A stretch of DNA of 64,000 nucleotides from Neostapfia colusana (GCA_030760725.1 JASWHV010000009.1:92306780-92370779), one strand, 5' to 3'. Counted from the stretch's first letter, positions 44,230 through 57,955 are shown. The notes: a model not told the origin generated them from the letters alone. Numbers and translations: made by a program.

Positions 44230-47196
44230 GAAGTTTAGTTAGTGAAGACCACTTGAGGCTTGATCACTCGCTTCCCTCCTTATTTGATCTCCACTCTAAT
44301 TGCTTCAACTTCTTCACGTAGATGCTACACGTAATAAATATGCATATGGATTTAATTGTAAAGATTTTTCTAACAAGTTCTCATAACACGTTTAAAAACT
44401 CGAACTCTGTTTAAGAATTTAAAATGACACTGGTGCTAGTGGTTTGGGTTTGTGTCTAAGCAACATGATTAAGTTCTAAGTGTTTTTCCCCTCTTCTATG
44501 TTGATCATCTCAAAATATTAAACAGAACAGGGGTGATCCAGAGCGGAAATCGAGCTGATAATTTTCATGTGAGTTCTTTGTCACAAGAAAGTCCTCTGGA
44601 CCAAAAATTAGCACTTTTTCTTGAGTGGTTTGTTCAGAACAATTCTCTAAGCAATTAAGCAACAAGGAGTAAATTCTGAAGTTACTTCCATGTTCATGAC
44701 AAACTTAGTGAACTAAAATTTCAATTATAGCTCATAGGACTTGCATGAATTTTCCTAGGATTTTTGGAGCTAAGAATTACCCAGACCTGAATTTCCAAAT
44801 TTTGGAAATTCTGATAATGTTTCTGTATTCAATTGAACACAGCAACTTCAAATCTGATTGCCCTAGTCAAATCAACTCCAAATGAGCTAAAACTTTAACA
44901 GGAGTTCACTAACATCCTAAGGAATATTCTTGCAAAATTTGAGGAATTTTGGATGAACCAAACTCCCCCAACAATTCTTTTGCTGAAAAGCTTTAATGAA
45001 TTTTCCATAATTGAATAATGAGTTTCATACAAATTGGATTGCATATTTGGATAGAGGTTTCCACCTGAATCCAACACAATTTGAATCACTCAATTTGGAG
45101 CTTCCTAGCAAAATTTATGAGGTTCTAGAGTTTGGGGAAAAATCTGAAATTGAACTCTGTTCTATTTTTCCAATTTTCAGAGACATAAGAAATTAACACC
45201 ACATTTGGCCAAGAAAATGAGGTCCAATGCCTCTGAAATGTTTACTGGAGTTCAAGTATTTTTGGAAGAATCTGCTGCCCAAATTTGAGAATTTTCCAAT
45301 ACACAGAACTCCTGGAAAAATTCCTACAAGATTTTATTTTTATGAATTAATGAGCCAAATCCAAGTATTTTGATAAACATTGGGCTGTACCCCTGGATAC
45401 TACTCTTTGAGAGGAATCCAAAAAAATTTGTTTGACAATTTTTGGACATTCCTACACAGAGTTGTGGATTTTCCAGATTTGAACAACTCTCTGTTTGATT
45501 TCATACATAACAGTCCAACGTGGGACCCACAGGTCAGGTGTTTCTTCAACCTCCCGCCAGAGCCCGCGGGTGCACACCGGCAGAGATCATGGCGCGGCTC
45601 GTTCTCACTCAATTCTCCACCAAATTAGCTCCAGTTTCGCCCTACTCGATCCTTGGAACGTGGCGCAGCTGCCGGGCTAGGTTTCCCCGCATGAAAACGA
45701 CTGGAGGTGGGTCAGCATCGGCGGGCGGCTCGGTAGCTCGGCATCGACGCGTTCCATCATGTCCCCAGCTTCTCCCGGTGAGCTAGTTTGCCCTAAAGCT
45801 TCCCCAGTGGTTGGGAACACGGAATGGAGCTCATCTCTTGCAGAAAATGGCGGAAAACATGAGCTTGACGGTGGACCGACATGTTTTCGCCAGCGGCGAC
45901 GATTTCTCATCGCCCGGGGCGTGTGGTGACCAGTTTTCTTCGGTTTTCAACGTGGGGGGCGCTAAGGCAGCTAGTTGCTGTGGTTTGAATTGTAAGAGGT
46001 ATGATCAAGCGGTTTGGGCAAATTTCAAGATTTATCTAAGGTCTGTTCTACACGTGCGCCTGTGCCAAAAACCGAATTCCGGCGAGCCAGCGTCGGGGGA
46101 GAGCAAAAGGACCCCGGGAGAAGGATCAAGACCTCATGGCACACCTCTGTGAGCTTTTGAGCACGTCAGGGAGGCGCGGAGTTGGTCGGGCGACGTGTAG
46201 CCGAGTCGGGCGACGTCGGCTCTGTTTTTCCGGCAATGAACTGCTCGGCACTGGTTGTAGGCGGCCGGCCACGGCCTGGGGATGGTCGCAAAATGTCGGG
46301 AAGGGGTTGCTGCAGCCTCTGAGATGCTCAGCCGGGCGTCCCACAAGTTGGAAATGCACAGCGCGATCAACCGAGGGGCAGGAGACGTGGTGGCTCTGTT
46401 CTTTGCGTTTTGTGAGCGAGGATAAGGAAAACTTCGTTTGCTTCAGTCTGGGAGGGAGGATAACGTTGAGAGTAAGCTCACACCCTAATGCCAGAGCGTG
46501 GTGAGGAGCAGGAGGTGGCTTCCGGTCCCCTCGATGTCACACGGCAGGCCCTCTCGGTGGACTGAAAAACAGAACAGAAAACTTAGGGTGCAAGTCAAAT
46601 TTGCCCTATGACATGTGGGCCCCACCAATCAGTGCCCCCTTATCCCTCAAAAGATCTCCAAAATTTGGCAAGTGACCAATTCAAATGTTGAAAGTTGAAA
46701 ACTGAGCTGCATTTGGGTAGTTAGACAAATTCCATCCAAATTCAAATGTCTATTTGAATTCTTTGCACATTTAAATCCTTTTTGGAAAAATGGATAGCAA
46801 ACCTTTTCAAAAATTAATGAAACTTTGCCTACCCACTAATTTGGACCTAAGGAATCCAAATATGCAATTTGATTCTTGTGTTAGCTGCTGCAAACAAGAG
46901 TTTGAACACAATAGTTTTAATTACCATTGTGTCCTCCCCTCATTGGAAATTCGAGTTGAACATTTAGTTCAAACTCTGATTTTTAAACCTTTCCATTGCA
47001 CCTGAGTACTTATATTCTGTGGGTTTAATCTACCTAGGGTCCCAACGTGCAAGTAACCCTATGTTGGTTTTAGAAGAATCTCTCATGTGTTATGATATGT
47101 GTAAAAAGTTTAAACCAGTCCCCTTTTTCATACACATGACACCAACATTTGTGCAAACTCAAGTTTCTTTGTATTCATACTTTTGGGACCTTTACA

Positions 47197-47209
47197 TTCC
47201 TCCCTCCTT
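47197..47209 (-). promoter_or_regulatory. TEK-III polypurine tract
   Basis: Minus strand AAGGAGGGAGGAA abutting the 3' LTR. Confidence 0.85.
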
Positions 47210-47269
47210 AAAAGGGAATCTCGTCCCGAGATTACAAAAGAAAGATAAGGCGGAAGGTAATTACAAAAT

Positions 47270-48530
47270 CTACAACAAAAGTTCCGGATAGTTCTTGTGG
47301 ATGTAATCTTCACTCTCCCAAGTCGATTCTTCTGGTGTATGATTACTCCACAGGACTTTGTATAATTTCAAAGTCCAATTTTGAGTGATCCGAGTCTTTT
47401 CATCAATAATCTTGATGGGCTGCTCGGCGTAGGTAAGATCCGGTTGTAATATCTCCATGTCTCCTGAAAGAATCTCTGTCGGCTTCTTCAAACAGTTTCT
47501 CAAGTGTGAGACATGGAAAATGTCGTGGACGCCCGATAAAGATGGTGGAAGCTTCAGACGGTAGGCTACCGGTCCACACCGTCTGTAATAATGAACGGAC
47601 CCACAAAGCGAGGAGCTAGCTTTCCCTTGACTCCCAATCGATGAATTCCCTTCATCGGGGATACTCGGAGATAGACGTGATCTCCGACTTCAAAATACAA
47701 GGGTTGGCGTCGCTGGTCCGCATAGCTCTTCTAGCGAGATTGAGCAGCTTTGAGGTTTGCTTGAATCAGCTGGACCCGCTATTTGGCATCTTTTACAAGA
47801 TCAATGCCGAAAATCACCCTCTCGCCGGATTCACACCAATTGAGTGGCGTGCGGCACTTCCTGCCATAAAGTGCTTCGTACGGTGCTATTTTAATACTGG
47901 ATTGGTAACCATTGTTGTAGCAGAACTCCGCTAATGGCAAATGGTTATCCCAATTCTTTCCATGATCTATGGCACATGCTCTCAGCATATCCTCTAAAAT
48001 TTCATTCACCCTCTCCGTTTGGCCGTCGGTCTGAGGATGGTATGCCGAGCTTCTGATTAACTTTGTTCCCAGAGGTTCATGTAGTTGCTCCCAGAAACGA
48101 GCAACAAATATTGAACCTCAGTCTGATATGATGGTTTTGGGAATTCCATGTAAGCACATAATTCTGGAGAGATACAACTCTGCATATTGCTTAGTATGGA
48201 ACCCCGTATTCACTGGGATGAAGTGGCCTGATTTTGTTAAGCGATCAACAATCACCCAAATGGAGTCATGCTTTCTAGATGTGAGAGGCAGTCCGACAAT
48301 AAAGTCCATGCTGATGTCCTCCCACTTCCATGCCGGAATACTTAATGGTTGCAGCATTCCCGCTTTCTTAATATGATCAGCTTTGACTCGCTGACATGTA
48401 TCACACTCGGATACATACTTGGCAATTTCTCGCTTCATCCGAGTCCACCAAAATTTGTTTAAGGTCTTGATACATCTTATTGCTTCCTGGATGTATCGAG
48501 TACTTGGACATATGAGCTTCATCCAAGATC
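47270..48530 (-). pseudogene. TEK-III integrase with chromodomain
   Basis: Minus-strand frames in order: zinc-binding region (HMSKYSIHPGSNKMY, then ECDTCQRVKADH after a frameshift at about 48475); core with SMDFIVGLPLTSRKHDS, then IISD followed by TGA (48115-48117, where relatives have Arg), then QTDGQTERVNEILEDML. Next are APYEALYGRKCRTPLNW, a frame change near 47779, and a chromodomain ending NHTPEESTWESEDY. The final TAG is at 47270-47272. The catalytic D, D and E are all present. The function would be insertion of the cDNA copy into the chromosome. Confidence 0.85.
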
Positions 48531-50200
48531 TTCTTTCTTAGCTTCAGGTTCCGGGGTACCACGATACGGTTGTTAAACCATAACGCACCTTGTTCATCTT
48601 CCCGGAAATATTTCATTTTATCCTCATTGATTCTTGCCCGGATTTTCCGCATTCCTTTATATCTCTTCTGGGCTTGTACAATCTCTTCTCTAATGGTAGG
48701 CACAAGAGCAAGATTATACAACGCCCCATACGGAATCACCCGCAAGCTTGGTTCTTCATCCTCATCCAGAATAATCGACAAGTTATTTACGTGGGACATA
48801 CGACTGAGTGCATCAGCCACCACGTTAGCTTTGCCCGGATGGTAATGGATCTCAAGCTCATAATCTTTGATCAATTCCAACCATCTCCGCTGCCTCATAT
48901 TGATATCCTTCTGAGTGAATATATATTTGAGGCTCTTATGGTCGGTGTAGAGGTGCACTAAATTCCTGAGTAAGTAGTGCCTCCACATCTTCAATGCAAG
49001 TACCACTGCAGCGAGTTTAGGTCATCAGTGGAGTAGTGCTGCTCGTGGTTGCGGAGTTGACGAGACCCATATGCGATCACGCGTCTATCTTGCATTAAGA
49101 CGCAGCCAAGTCCAATGCCTGAGGCATCACAATAAACATCAATTGGCTTTGTTGTATCCTGTTGGGCTAACACCGGTGCCGTTGTGAGATGTTTCTTCAA
49201 AGTTTGAAATGCCTCTTCACAGGCCTTTGTCCATACATACTTGCTGCTCTTCTTCAATAATTCTGTCATGGGTTTAGCCAACTTCGAGAAGCTGGGAATA
49301 AATATCCGATAGTAACCCGCTAGCCCAAGAAAACTGCGGATCTGATGAACAGAGGTCAGAGACTCCCACTTCAAGACTTGCTCAATTTTTGTTGGATCTA
49401 CAGCCACACCCTCCGCTGAAATAATGTGGCCTAAGAATGGTACTTTGCTGATCCAAAATTCACACTTGCTGAATTTGGCATACAGCTTATGTTCCCGTAA
49501 GCGTTGGAGCACAATATGGAGATGTTTGGTGTGCTCCTCCTCCGATTTGGAGTATACAAGAATGTCATCGATGAAAACCACGACGAATTGATCCAACTCA
49601 GCCGTGAATACAGAATTCATAAGGTACATGAAATGTGCGGGTGCATTTGTTAGCTCGAAAGACATGACTAGATACTCGTAGAGCTCGTATCTAGTCGAGA
49701 AAGCCGTCTTCGGTATATCCTCCGCTCTGATTTTTATCTGATGATAACCGGACCGTAAGTCCATCTTGGAGAATACTTTGGCACCCACCAACTTATAAAA
49801 TAATATATCAATCTGTGGCAGTGGATATTTATTTTTGATCGTCACTGCATTCAGCGACCGATAATCCACACATAACCGAAGGGACTCATCCTTTTTCTTC
49901 ACAAAGAGGGCTGAAAAGCCCCATGGCGATGAGCTTGGTCGGATGAACCCTTTGTCCATTAAGTCCTTTAGCTGTTCTTTCAATTCAGCTAATTCCTTCG
50001 GAGACATTTTGTACGGCCTCCGAGATATCGGCGTAGTTCCCGGTGCTAACTCGATCTTGAATACCACGTCCCTTTCAGGCGGCATCCCTGGAAGATCATC
50101 GGGAAACACATAATGGTCCTCACGGACCACCGGAATATCCTCCAGTTTCATGGTCACACTGTGGTACACCACTGGATTTTTAGAATCCATGGCTTCAAGT
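48531..50200 (-). pseudogene. TEK-III reverse transcriptase and RNase H
   Basis: The RT part is one open frame with the gag C-terminus and protease upstream. It shows DLPGMPPERDVVFKIELAPG, RPSSSPWGFSALFVKKKDE, KYPLPQIDILF, KMDLRSGYHQIKI, the intact active site VVFIDDILVYS (about 49564-49575) and GHIISAEGVAVDP. RNase H has DVYCDASGIGLGC (about 49115-49150). A 1-nt loss at about 49015 shifts the frame; the rest of RNase H (MVLALKMWRHYLL ... IHYHPGKANVVADALSR) reads from 49006. Apart from this shift the enzyme looks close to functional, the best preserved in the window. Confidence 0.88.
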
Positions 50201-51764
50201 ATGAGTGTTTGGAGACCGTAGATCGGAGAGTCCAAACTAACAATCCGTGGACCAATGTCAAGAACATCACCGTGGTAGTTCATCCGCGCCATTCCTAAGA
50301 TCACATCGATCTTCTGTCCCTCTAATACAATGAGGGTTGTGGGGTATAATTTTCCACCTAACCACAAAGGTGCTTTGATCACTACTTCATTAGCAGCTAT
50401 ATTTCCACCAGGTGAACGGATAAGGTAGTGATCCTTCGGTGTAGAGGTGGAGAGCTCAGCTTTGCACACAAATAACCTGCTGATGAAATTGTGTATGGCT
50501 CCAGAGTCAAATAAAATCAATACGGGTTGTTCATTGAGGGTGAACATTCCCGCTAGCACAGGTGCCCCGTCCGGCACATCCTCTAGAGCTGTATGAAAAA
50601 TGCACCCGGACGTTGGTGCTGTTCCTTGGAGCTGAGCACGAGGTTGATTTATACCCTGCTCCGGTGCAGTTCCTCTGCGGCGTATCCTTTCTGGACACTT
50701 CCTACTGATGTGACCCAAGTACCCGCACGTAAAGCACGGTTTCTCAGCCGGTTCCTGGTTGCTCTGAGTATGGACACTGGTTGTATTCTGCTGCGGCAGG
50801 AACACTTGAGGAACAGAATAATGTGGCTGCATATACCGTTGTTGCAGCTGTACGAATTCAGAGTATTGGGATGAAAAACCCGAATATTGCTGGAGTTGTC
50901 GAGCCGGCTGCATTGTTTGACAGTTCAAGGTAGTGTCTACCACCCTGTATTTATGAGGAGCACTACGGCTACTCTCCGGTGGTATACGGTTCTTTCTTTT
51001 CTCAGCCTGAACTTCTCGCTGAGCATCTTCAACCATGATGGCAGCACTCATCAATTCGTTGAAGTTCTTTCGATCAGCTAAGACGAGTCTTTCCTTTAAC
51101 TTGGGGTTGAGGCTGTGGAAGAACCATTCGCACTTTTGTGCCTCAGTGTTCGCATGTTCAGGCGCATACTGTGCAAGTTTGTTGAACACTCGCAAATGCT
51201 CGTATGCATCCTCCCTCCTTGTTTTAAAACCAGAAACTCCTCGAGCTTCCGCTGAATTATTCCAGAAGGAACGTGATATGCAAGAAATGCCTTCCTGAAT
51301 TCCATCCATGTGAAATGATGTCCAGCTGGTAAGGAGGCGAGTTGATTTGCCCACCATGCACTGGCGGACCCGTGAAGTTGTTGCGCCGCGTATAAAACCT
51401 TCTGATGCTCGGTGCATTGGAGCAACCTGAACTTAGACACAATGGTACGGATCCAGCTATCCGCCACCAGAGGATCCTCGGCTTCAATGAAAACCGGTGG
51501 TTGACATGCTAAGGACTCAACATAGGAATTCAGTTGAGATTGGCGCAAGTCTTCATCTTGACATCCCCCTTGACAGGATGTATTCATCACCAGGGTGCAG
51601 AGAAAGTCAGTTCACGCATTGCTTGCACCCGTCATGGCAGCCAGAATGTCCGCCATTGTGACCGTAGGTGAAGGTCCTGGTGGCAGCTGCGGATGCGGAG
51701 CTCGCTGCTCCTGCTGTGGAGAGTTATCACCACCACCACCACTAGCAGCACCCACCTCAGCCAT
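50201..51764 (-). pseudogene. TEK-III gag and protease
   Basis: ATG at 51762-51764 opens a Gly-rich leader peptide that stops at TGA 51612-51614 (codon 51). The same frame then continues with SQLNSYVESLACQPPVF, LHGSASAWWANQL and KLEEFLVLKQG, the gag core. A frameshift at about 51215 leads into the long frame with LRVFNKLAQYAPEH. That frame carries a good nucleocapsid knuckle, CFTCGYLGHISRKC (50736-50695), and a protease active site, LFDSGAIHNFIS (about 50500). It would assemble particles, bind RNA and process the polyprotein; the stop and the frameshift disable it here. Confidence 0.85.
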
Positions 51765-53491
51765 GGAACGAGTCCGCACCATTCTTCAATTGCAAGAGTT
51801 CATTATCAGCTCAACACTATCACTTGATTTATTCCATGAACAAAGTAGTGAAACACTGATAATGAAATCTTAACATGTAAGCAAAATGATTTAAGCGCAA
51901 ACTGATGTACTAACAGCAAGGATTTAAAAGCAGACTGATCGGTCCTCAAACAAACCAAATTTTGATCCAGTTAAAAGCACTTTCATAGCTCAAGTTGAAT
52001 ATAAAAGTTAAAGCTAACTTCAATATCTTCCTAACGAGTATTCAAATGCCTCCATATCACTTCTGGATCAAATGTTATGATAGCTCAAAGTTGACAGAAT
52101 TTCTGGATAAAATTTGCCAGCATCTCCTTTGTATGTGGCTGACTTTATCACAGTTGTATACACAGATACAATATGAATCTGAACCAACTTTGAACTACAA
52201 CAATGTTGCATATCTCATAATATATTCAACAGTGTATCACAGGCGCCTTAGGGATTTTTCTACAGGAAGTTACGGCTTAAAAACAGAAAGGTCCAGAGAG
52301 GTTTTTCTGCTGTCCTGGTTCTAGACAGTTTGCCTTCAACTGGACTTTTCACCAACTTAAGTTGTGATTTTGCTCGGTACGTCTACAAGAAAGTTGTAGA
52401 GCACTTGAAAATCCTTCCAGAACTGTATCATACAACTTAATTGGATCAAGATACTCAGAGTTATGCTTGTTAAAGTCCAGCAAGAATTCCTGTCAGAAAC
52501 AGAGCACTCTGTTTTTGAAACCTTTGAAACCTAGACCTTCTCTCATTTGAATCTTAGCTCAAAATAAGAGTTCAGTAACTATATTTGTTTCAAACTTCAT
52601 TTTTAGTTGAAAGTTATCTCATGAATCATTTCTTCATAGGGAAGAGGTTATTAAGTTGAGTACGGCGTTGAGGCACCGTAAGAACAATGTCGGTACTACA
52701 TAGCCTCACCAAAGAAAATCCTAATCCAGATTATACCGGCATATCCATTTTATCAGTGGCACTAAGACGGTCACTCGCAAACGTGTACTACACGGGATAC
52801 GTACGTGGTTAGTACCTGCAGAAAAACACTCAATGATGATGCACACATAGGTTTCCACATTTCAGGCAGTTCCATATCATACTAAAAACATACGCCCCGT
52901 ATCATTTTCATACGGGCCGTCCTTGAGTCAAGCCACGCCTCAAGGTACATGGTCGCGTTTTTACACACGATGGGGAACCCGAGTAGAGCGCGAACGGGTC
53001 GTCACGGTTGGGAATTTTATCAACCCAACAGATACCACCTACTGCCCTGCAGGGCACGCCGATGGCAAGCGCTGTGTATGTCCTCCTAGGCTATTTCCAG
53101 AAGAACACACTGTCGTGTTACTGACCACACGATGGGGTCTCCACTTTCTTGCCTAATGCACGCAAGGGATCACCGTTGCATATGAACTCAGGAACATGAA
53201 GAGTCCAAGAGTTTCATATTGACATCTCACACCAAGCTGTGAGACCTATCCCTAAACCACATTCCTCGTCAGGGGGAGCTAACCGAAATTGAACCGCTTT
53301 CGGTGCCGTTCCTTATCATGCTTACCTGAGCGTAGGTGCATCGTTACATAATCAAAATTCAGAATTATAACAAGTATGTTAGTGATGCCACTTTAAGTAA
53401 CTATACTACTATAGTCCTTATGTGGGCCTAATACCGTATCCTAAATTTTTGTCGTAATACGATCCTTATTCTGTGCGCTATTACCAATGCA
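51765..53491 (-). other. TEK-III leader
   Basis: About 1.7 kb, homologous to the TEK-I and TEK-II leaders. No protein is supportable; the homologous stretch in TEK-II (32700-33180) is non-coding as well. Includes a long pyrimidine/purine mosaic but no obvious tandem repeat. Confidence 0.7.
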
Positions 53492-53503
53492 GCTCTGATA
53501 CCA
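53492..53503 (-). promoter_or_regulatory. TEK-III primer binding site (tRNA-iMet type)
   Basis: TGGTATCAGAGC on the minus strand, 3 bp from the 5' LTR end. Confidence 0.9.
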
Positions 53504-54048
53504 CACTGTGAGGGCCCTGTCCTGATCACGGGGCCGTGCCGCTCGCCCGGGAATCGCATTGGGTGGTGCCGTGCGATGTGGCACCCAACAGCACATGTAA
53601 TAAAGAATCATATTACATAAATCATGTGGAAGCTTACATAGTATAAGTTTTACAAATACTTCTCAAAATAATCTACAGCGGAAGACTAGTACAACTCACA
53701 TCTCATACCTATGCTAAGCAACAGAGAAGGTGTCCAGCCCGCGGACCCTTCTCGCTAGCAACACTATCACCATAGCAGCGGCAGGGGTTGCCATTTGTTC
53801 ACCACTCGGAGAGTTCCGAGTCTCATCGGACACTCGTACATATCAACGTACAGTTATTTCCTGCAAAATAACTTATGCAGTATCCGTGAGCATGAAGCTC
53901 AACAAGACTTAACCATCACCCTAGTCATGAAACTCTACATGCTGAAAATAGAGGGCTGAATATAGCAGTTTGCACAAACGATGCTCTTGAGTTAAAGGAG
54001 AGTCCTTACTTCCAGTTTTAAGCAACTTTTATAGCCCTCGTGCAATTT

Positions 54049-54093
54049 ACATCGAGACTCCACAATCAAACAAGAAACGCTTTATCTCGATGT
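54049..54093 (-). other. Conserved-loop hairpin a, TEK-III 5' LTR
   Basis: ACATCGAGA (54049-54057) with TCTCGATGT (54085-54093). Confidence 0.75.
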
Positions 54094-54159
54094 CACTTGC
54101 CCGAGGTGAAAGCAACTTTAGTGAGCTACCCTAGACTCATACGGACCTTGCGCCATTAA

Positions 54160-54202
54160 CGTCGAGACTCCACAATCAAACAAGAAACGCTTTGCCTCGA
54201 CG
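54160..54202 (-). other. Conserved-loop hairpin b, TEK-III 5' LTR
   Basis: CGTCGAG (54160-54166) with CTCGACG (54196-54202), a perfect 7-bp stem. Confidence 0.7.
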
Positions 54203-57200
54203 CTACTAGCCCAAGGTGGAAAAATAAATTTAGTAAAAGTGTTGATCATTCCTCATCTCCATTATGAGGATTACTCACGAAGCATATTAAGATTTTCCCA
54301 GTTCATTACTACGTCACGACTCAGTGTACAAGTATGCTCACTACCGCGAGCGACGGTGATTGCAATAAAAAACACCCGGCTGACATGACACGTACGCCCG
54401 TACTCGATGTTGCACACAGCAGCCGTCACTGACGTCGTACGTGGCAACCTTTCACACGACACCCAAATGTCGAACCGGTCCCACTGACTGGGATTAAGTC
54501 TCACTACGGCAAACCCTCATAGAGCCGACTTCTCTATCCTTTCAGCATCTGCATCAGACGGTGAGGTATGCCTCGACACCCAGGTTAACATGCTACATCG
54601 GTTTACTGGGTCCCATATATCCAATATGCATCCGGTACACATCTCAAACTTGTCCAGTGGGGCCGCACACGAGAACAGGCCTTAATCGACTCAGACATAG
54701 ACTAGGTTCACAGGACCACGTCCTTGAGCCTTCCATCCACTGCCTGGTCTCCATTCCCAACTATGAGGATCAATTCCCAACTCTTCCAATTGATCCCCCT
54801 TCATCCCGGTTCACGAGTAGGAAACTACCTACTCGAGTTATGCCTCTTTTAATCCACTTTTGTTAACTTGAGATCAGCAGTTATAATCAATTGATAACCT
54901 ACTCTACATTGCACTCCAGGGTTTTCTGGGTTATGCATTTGGAGCTTCATACCATCTAGACTTAATGCAATAAACAAACTACAAGACCATATAAAGTGAA
55001 TACAAATAAAAACTTGTAAGTTTTGATGCAAACCAGGGCTTGCCTTTGTTTTGCAGGGGATCTATATATATATGAAGTTCAGTTAGTGAAGACCACTTGA
55101 GGCTTGATCACTCGCTTCCCTCCTTATTTGATCTCCACTCTAATTGCTTCAACTTCTTCACGTAGATGCTACACGTAATGAATAGGCATATGGATTTAAT
55201 TGTAAAGATTTTTCTAACAAGTCCTAATAACACGTTTAAAAACTGGAACTCTGTTTAAGAATTTAAAATGACACTGGTGCTAGTGGTTTGGGTTTGTGTC
55301 TAAGCATCATGATTAAGTGCTAAGTGTTTCCCCCTCTTCTATGTTGATCATCTCAAAAGGTTAAACAGAACAGGGGTGATCCAGAGCTCAAATGGAATTG
55401 AGAATTTTCATGTGAGTTCCTTGTCACAAGAAAGTCATCTGGACCAAAAATTAGCACTTTTCCTTGAGTGGTTTGTTCAGAGCAATTATCTAAGCAATTA
55501 AGCAACAAGGAGTAAATTCTGAAGTGACTTCCATGTTCATGCCAAACTTAGTGAACTAAAATTTCAATTATAGCTCATAGGACTTGCATGAATTTTTCGT
55601 AGGATTTTTGGAGCTAATAATTACCCAGAACTGAATTTCCAAGTTTTGGAAATTCTCTGGAAATGTTTCTGTATTCAATTGAACACAGCAACTTCAAATC
55701 TGAATTGCCCTAATCAAATCAACTCCAAATTAGCTGAAACTTTTACAGGAGTTCATTAACATCCTAAGGAATATTCTGGCAAAATATGAGGAATTTTAGA
55801 TGAACCAAACTCCCCCAACAATTCTTTTACTGAAAAGTTTTAAAGAATTTTCCAGACTTAAATAAAGAGTTTCATACAAATTGGGTTGTATATTTGGATA
55901 GAGTTTTCCAACCTGAATCCAACCCAATTTGAATCAATAAATGTGGAGCTTCCTAGCGATAGTTATGAGGTTCTAAAGTTTGGGGAAAATCTGAAATTGA
56001 ACTCTGTTCTATTTTTCCAATTTTCAGAGACATCAGAAATTAACACCACATTTGGCCAAGAAAATGAAGTCCAATGCCTCTGAACTTTTTACTGGAGTTC
56101 AAGTATTTTTGGAAGAATCTCCTGCCCAAATTTTAGAATTTTCCAATAGACAGAACCCCTGGAAAAATTCCTACAAAATTTTCCTTTTATGAATTAATGA
56201 GCCAAATCCAGGTATTTTCATAAACATTGGGCTGTACCCCTGGATACTACTCTTTGAGAGGAAACCAAAAAAATTTGTTTGACAATTGTTGGACATTCCT
56301 ACACAAAGTTGTGGATTTTCCAAGTTTGAACAACTCTCTGTTTGATTTTACACAGAACAGTCCAACGTGGGACCCACGGGTCAGGTGTTTCTTCAACCTC
56401 CCTCCAGAGCCCGCGGGTGCACACCGGCAGAGATCATGGCGCGGCTCGTTCTCCCTCAATTCTCCACCAAATTAGCTACGGTTTTGCCCTACTCGATTCT
56501 TGGAACGTGGCGCAGCTGCCGGGCAAGGTTTCCCCGCATGAAAACGACCTAAAGCATCCCTAGTGGTTGGGAAACATGGAACAGAGCTCATCTCTCGCAG
56601 CAAATGGCGGAAAACATGAGCTCGACGGTGGACCGACGTGTTTTCGCTGGCGGCGACGATTTCTCTTCGCCCGGGGCGTGTGGTGACCAGTTTTCTTCGG
56701 TTTTCAACGTGGGAGGGCGCTAGGGTAGCTAGTTGCTGTGGTTTGAAATTTAGGAGGTATGATCAAGCGGTTTGGGCAAATTTCAAGATTTATCTAAGGT
56801 CTGTTCTACACGTGCGCCGGTGCCAAAAACCGAATTCCGGCGAGCCGGCGTCGGGGGAGAGCAAAAGGACCCCGGGAGAAGGATCAAGACCTCATGGAGC
56901 ACCTCTGTGAGCTTTTGAGCACGTCGGGGAGGCGCGGAGTCGGCCGGGCGACGTGTAGCCGAGGCGGACGACGTCGGCTCTGTTTTTCCAGCGACGAACT
57001 GCTCGGCACTGGTTGTAGGCGGCCGGCCACGGCCTGGGGATGATTGGAAAACGTCGGGAATGGATCGTTGCAGCCTCTGAGATGCTCAGCCGGTCGTCCA
57101 ACTCGTTGGAAATGTACAGCGCGATCAACCGAGGGGCGGGAGACGTGGTGGCTCTGTTCTTTGCGTTTTGTGAGCGAGGATAAGGAAAACTTCGTTTGTT

Positions 57201-57955
57201 TCAGTCTGGGAGGGAGGATAACGTCGAGAGTAAGCTCACACCCTAATGCCAGTGCGTGGTGAGGAGCAGGAGGTAGTTTCCGGTGCCCCTCGGTGTCACA
57301 CGGCAGGCCCTCTCGGTGGACTGAAAAACAGAACAGAAAACTTAGGGTGCAAGTCAAATTTGCCCTATGACATGTGGGCCCCACCAATCAGTGCCCCCCT
57401 TACCCCTCAAAAGATCTCCAAAATTTGGCCAGCGACCAATTCAAATGTTGAAAGTTGAAAATTGAGCTGCATTTGGATAGTTGGATAAATTCCATCCAAA
57501 TTCAAATGTATATTTGAATTCTTTGCACATTTAAATCATTTTGGAAAAATGGATAGGAAACCTTTTCAAAAATTAATGAAACTTTGCCTACCCACTAATT
57601 TGGACCGAAGGAATCCAAATATGCAATTTGATTCTTGTGTTAGCTGCTGCAAACAAGAGTTTGAACACAACAGTTTTAATTACCATTGTGTCCTCCCCTC
57701 ATTTGAAATTTGAGTTGAACATTTAGTTCAAACTCTGATTTTTAAACCTTTCCATTGCACCTGAGTATTTATATTCTGTGGGTTTAATACACCTAAGGTC
57801 CCAACGTGCATGTAACCCTAAGTTGGTTTTAGAAGAATCTCTCATGTGTTATCATATGTGTAAAAAGTTTAAACCAGTCCCCTTTTTCATACACATGACA
57901 CCAACATTTGTGCAAACTCAAGTTTCTTTGTATTCATAATTTTGGGACCTTTACA

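Larger units (their letters stand above)
42673..47196 (-). repeat. TEK-III 3' LTR (4,524 bp)
   Basis: On the minus strand from TGTAAAGGTCCC (47196) to ccctcaca (42673). AT-rich U3 at both sides of a GC-rich block (45520-46560), a TATA run at 44219-44229, two conserved-loop hairpins (43214-43262 and 43327-43369) and the LTR-end stem-loop (42731-42751). Open frames in the GC-rich block (for example 45811-46152 and 46126-46370) recur in the other LTR only because the LTRs are copies. Confidence 0.9.
42673..57955 (-). mobile_element. TEK-III: Tekay-type chromovirus, nearly full structure
   Basis: Minus-strand element of about 15.3 kb: 3' LTR 42673-47196, polypurine tract 47197-47209, pol and gag 47270-51764, leader, PBS 53492-53503, 5' LTR 53507-57955. 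Flanks are gtgta (42668-42672) and gtgtc (57956-57960), a 4/5 target duplication. The two LTRs are very similar by eye, with one indel of about 75-90 bp (present at about 45703-45793, absent near 56549). It has the best-preserved pol in the window but carries at least two stops and several frameshifts. It is inserted in TAT-IV gag. Confidence 0.85.
53507..57955 (-). repeat. TEK-III 5' LTR (4,449 bp)
   Basis: Collinear with 42673-47196. It holds the LTR-end stem-loop (53565-53585), hairpin a (54049-54093), hairpin b (54160-54202), a TATA run (55063-55072) and a GC-rich U3 block (56370-57300). No gene is supportable; open frames such as 56884-57387 are chance. Confidence 0.9.

Noticed and set aside
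45520..46570. Possible host gene in the GC-rich block (and its twin at 56370-57300)
   Set aside because: Both blocks are the same part of the TEK-III LTR pair. The frames are not preserved between the two copies beyond what LTR identity explains.
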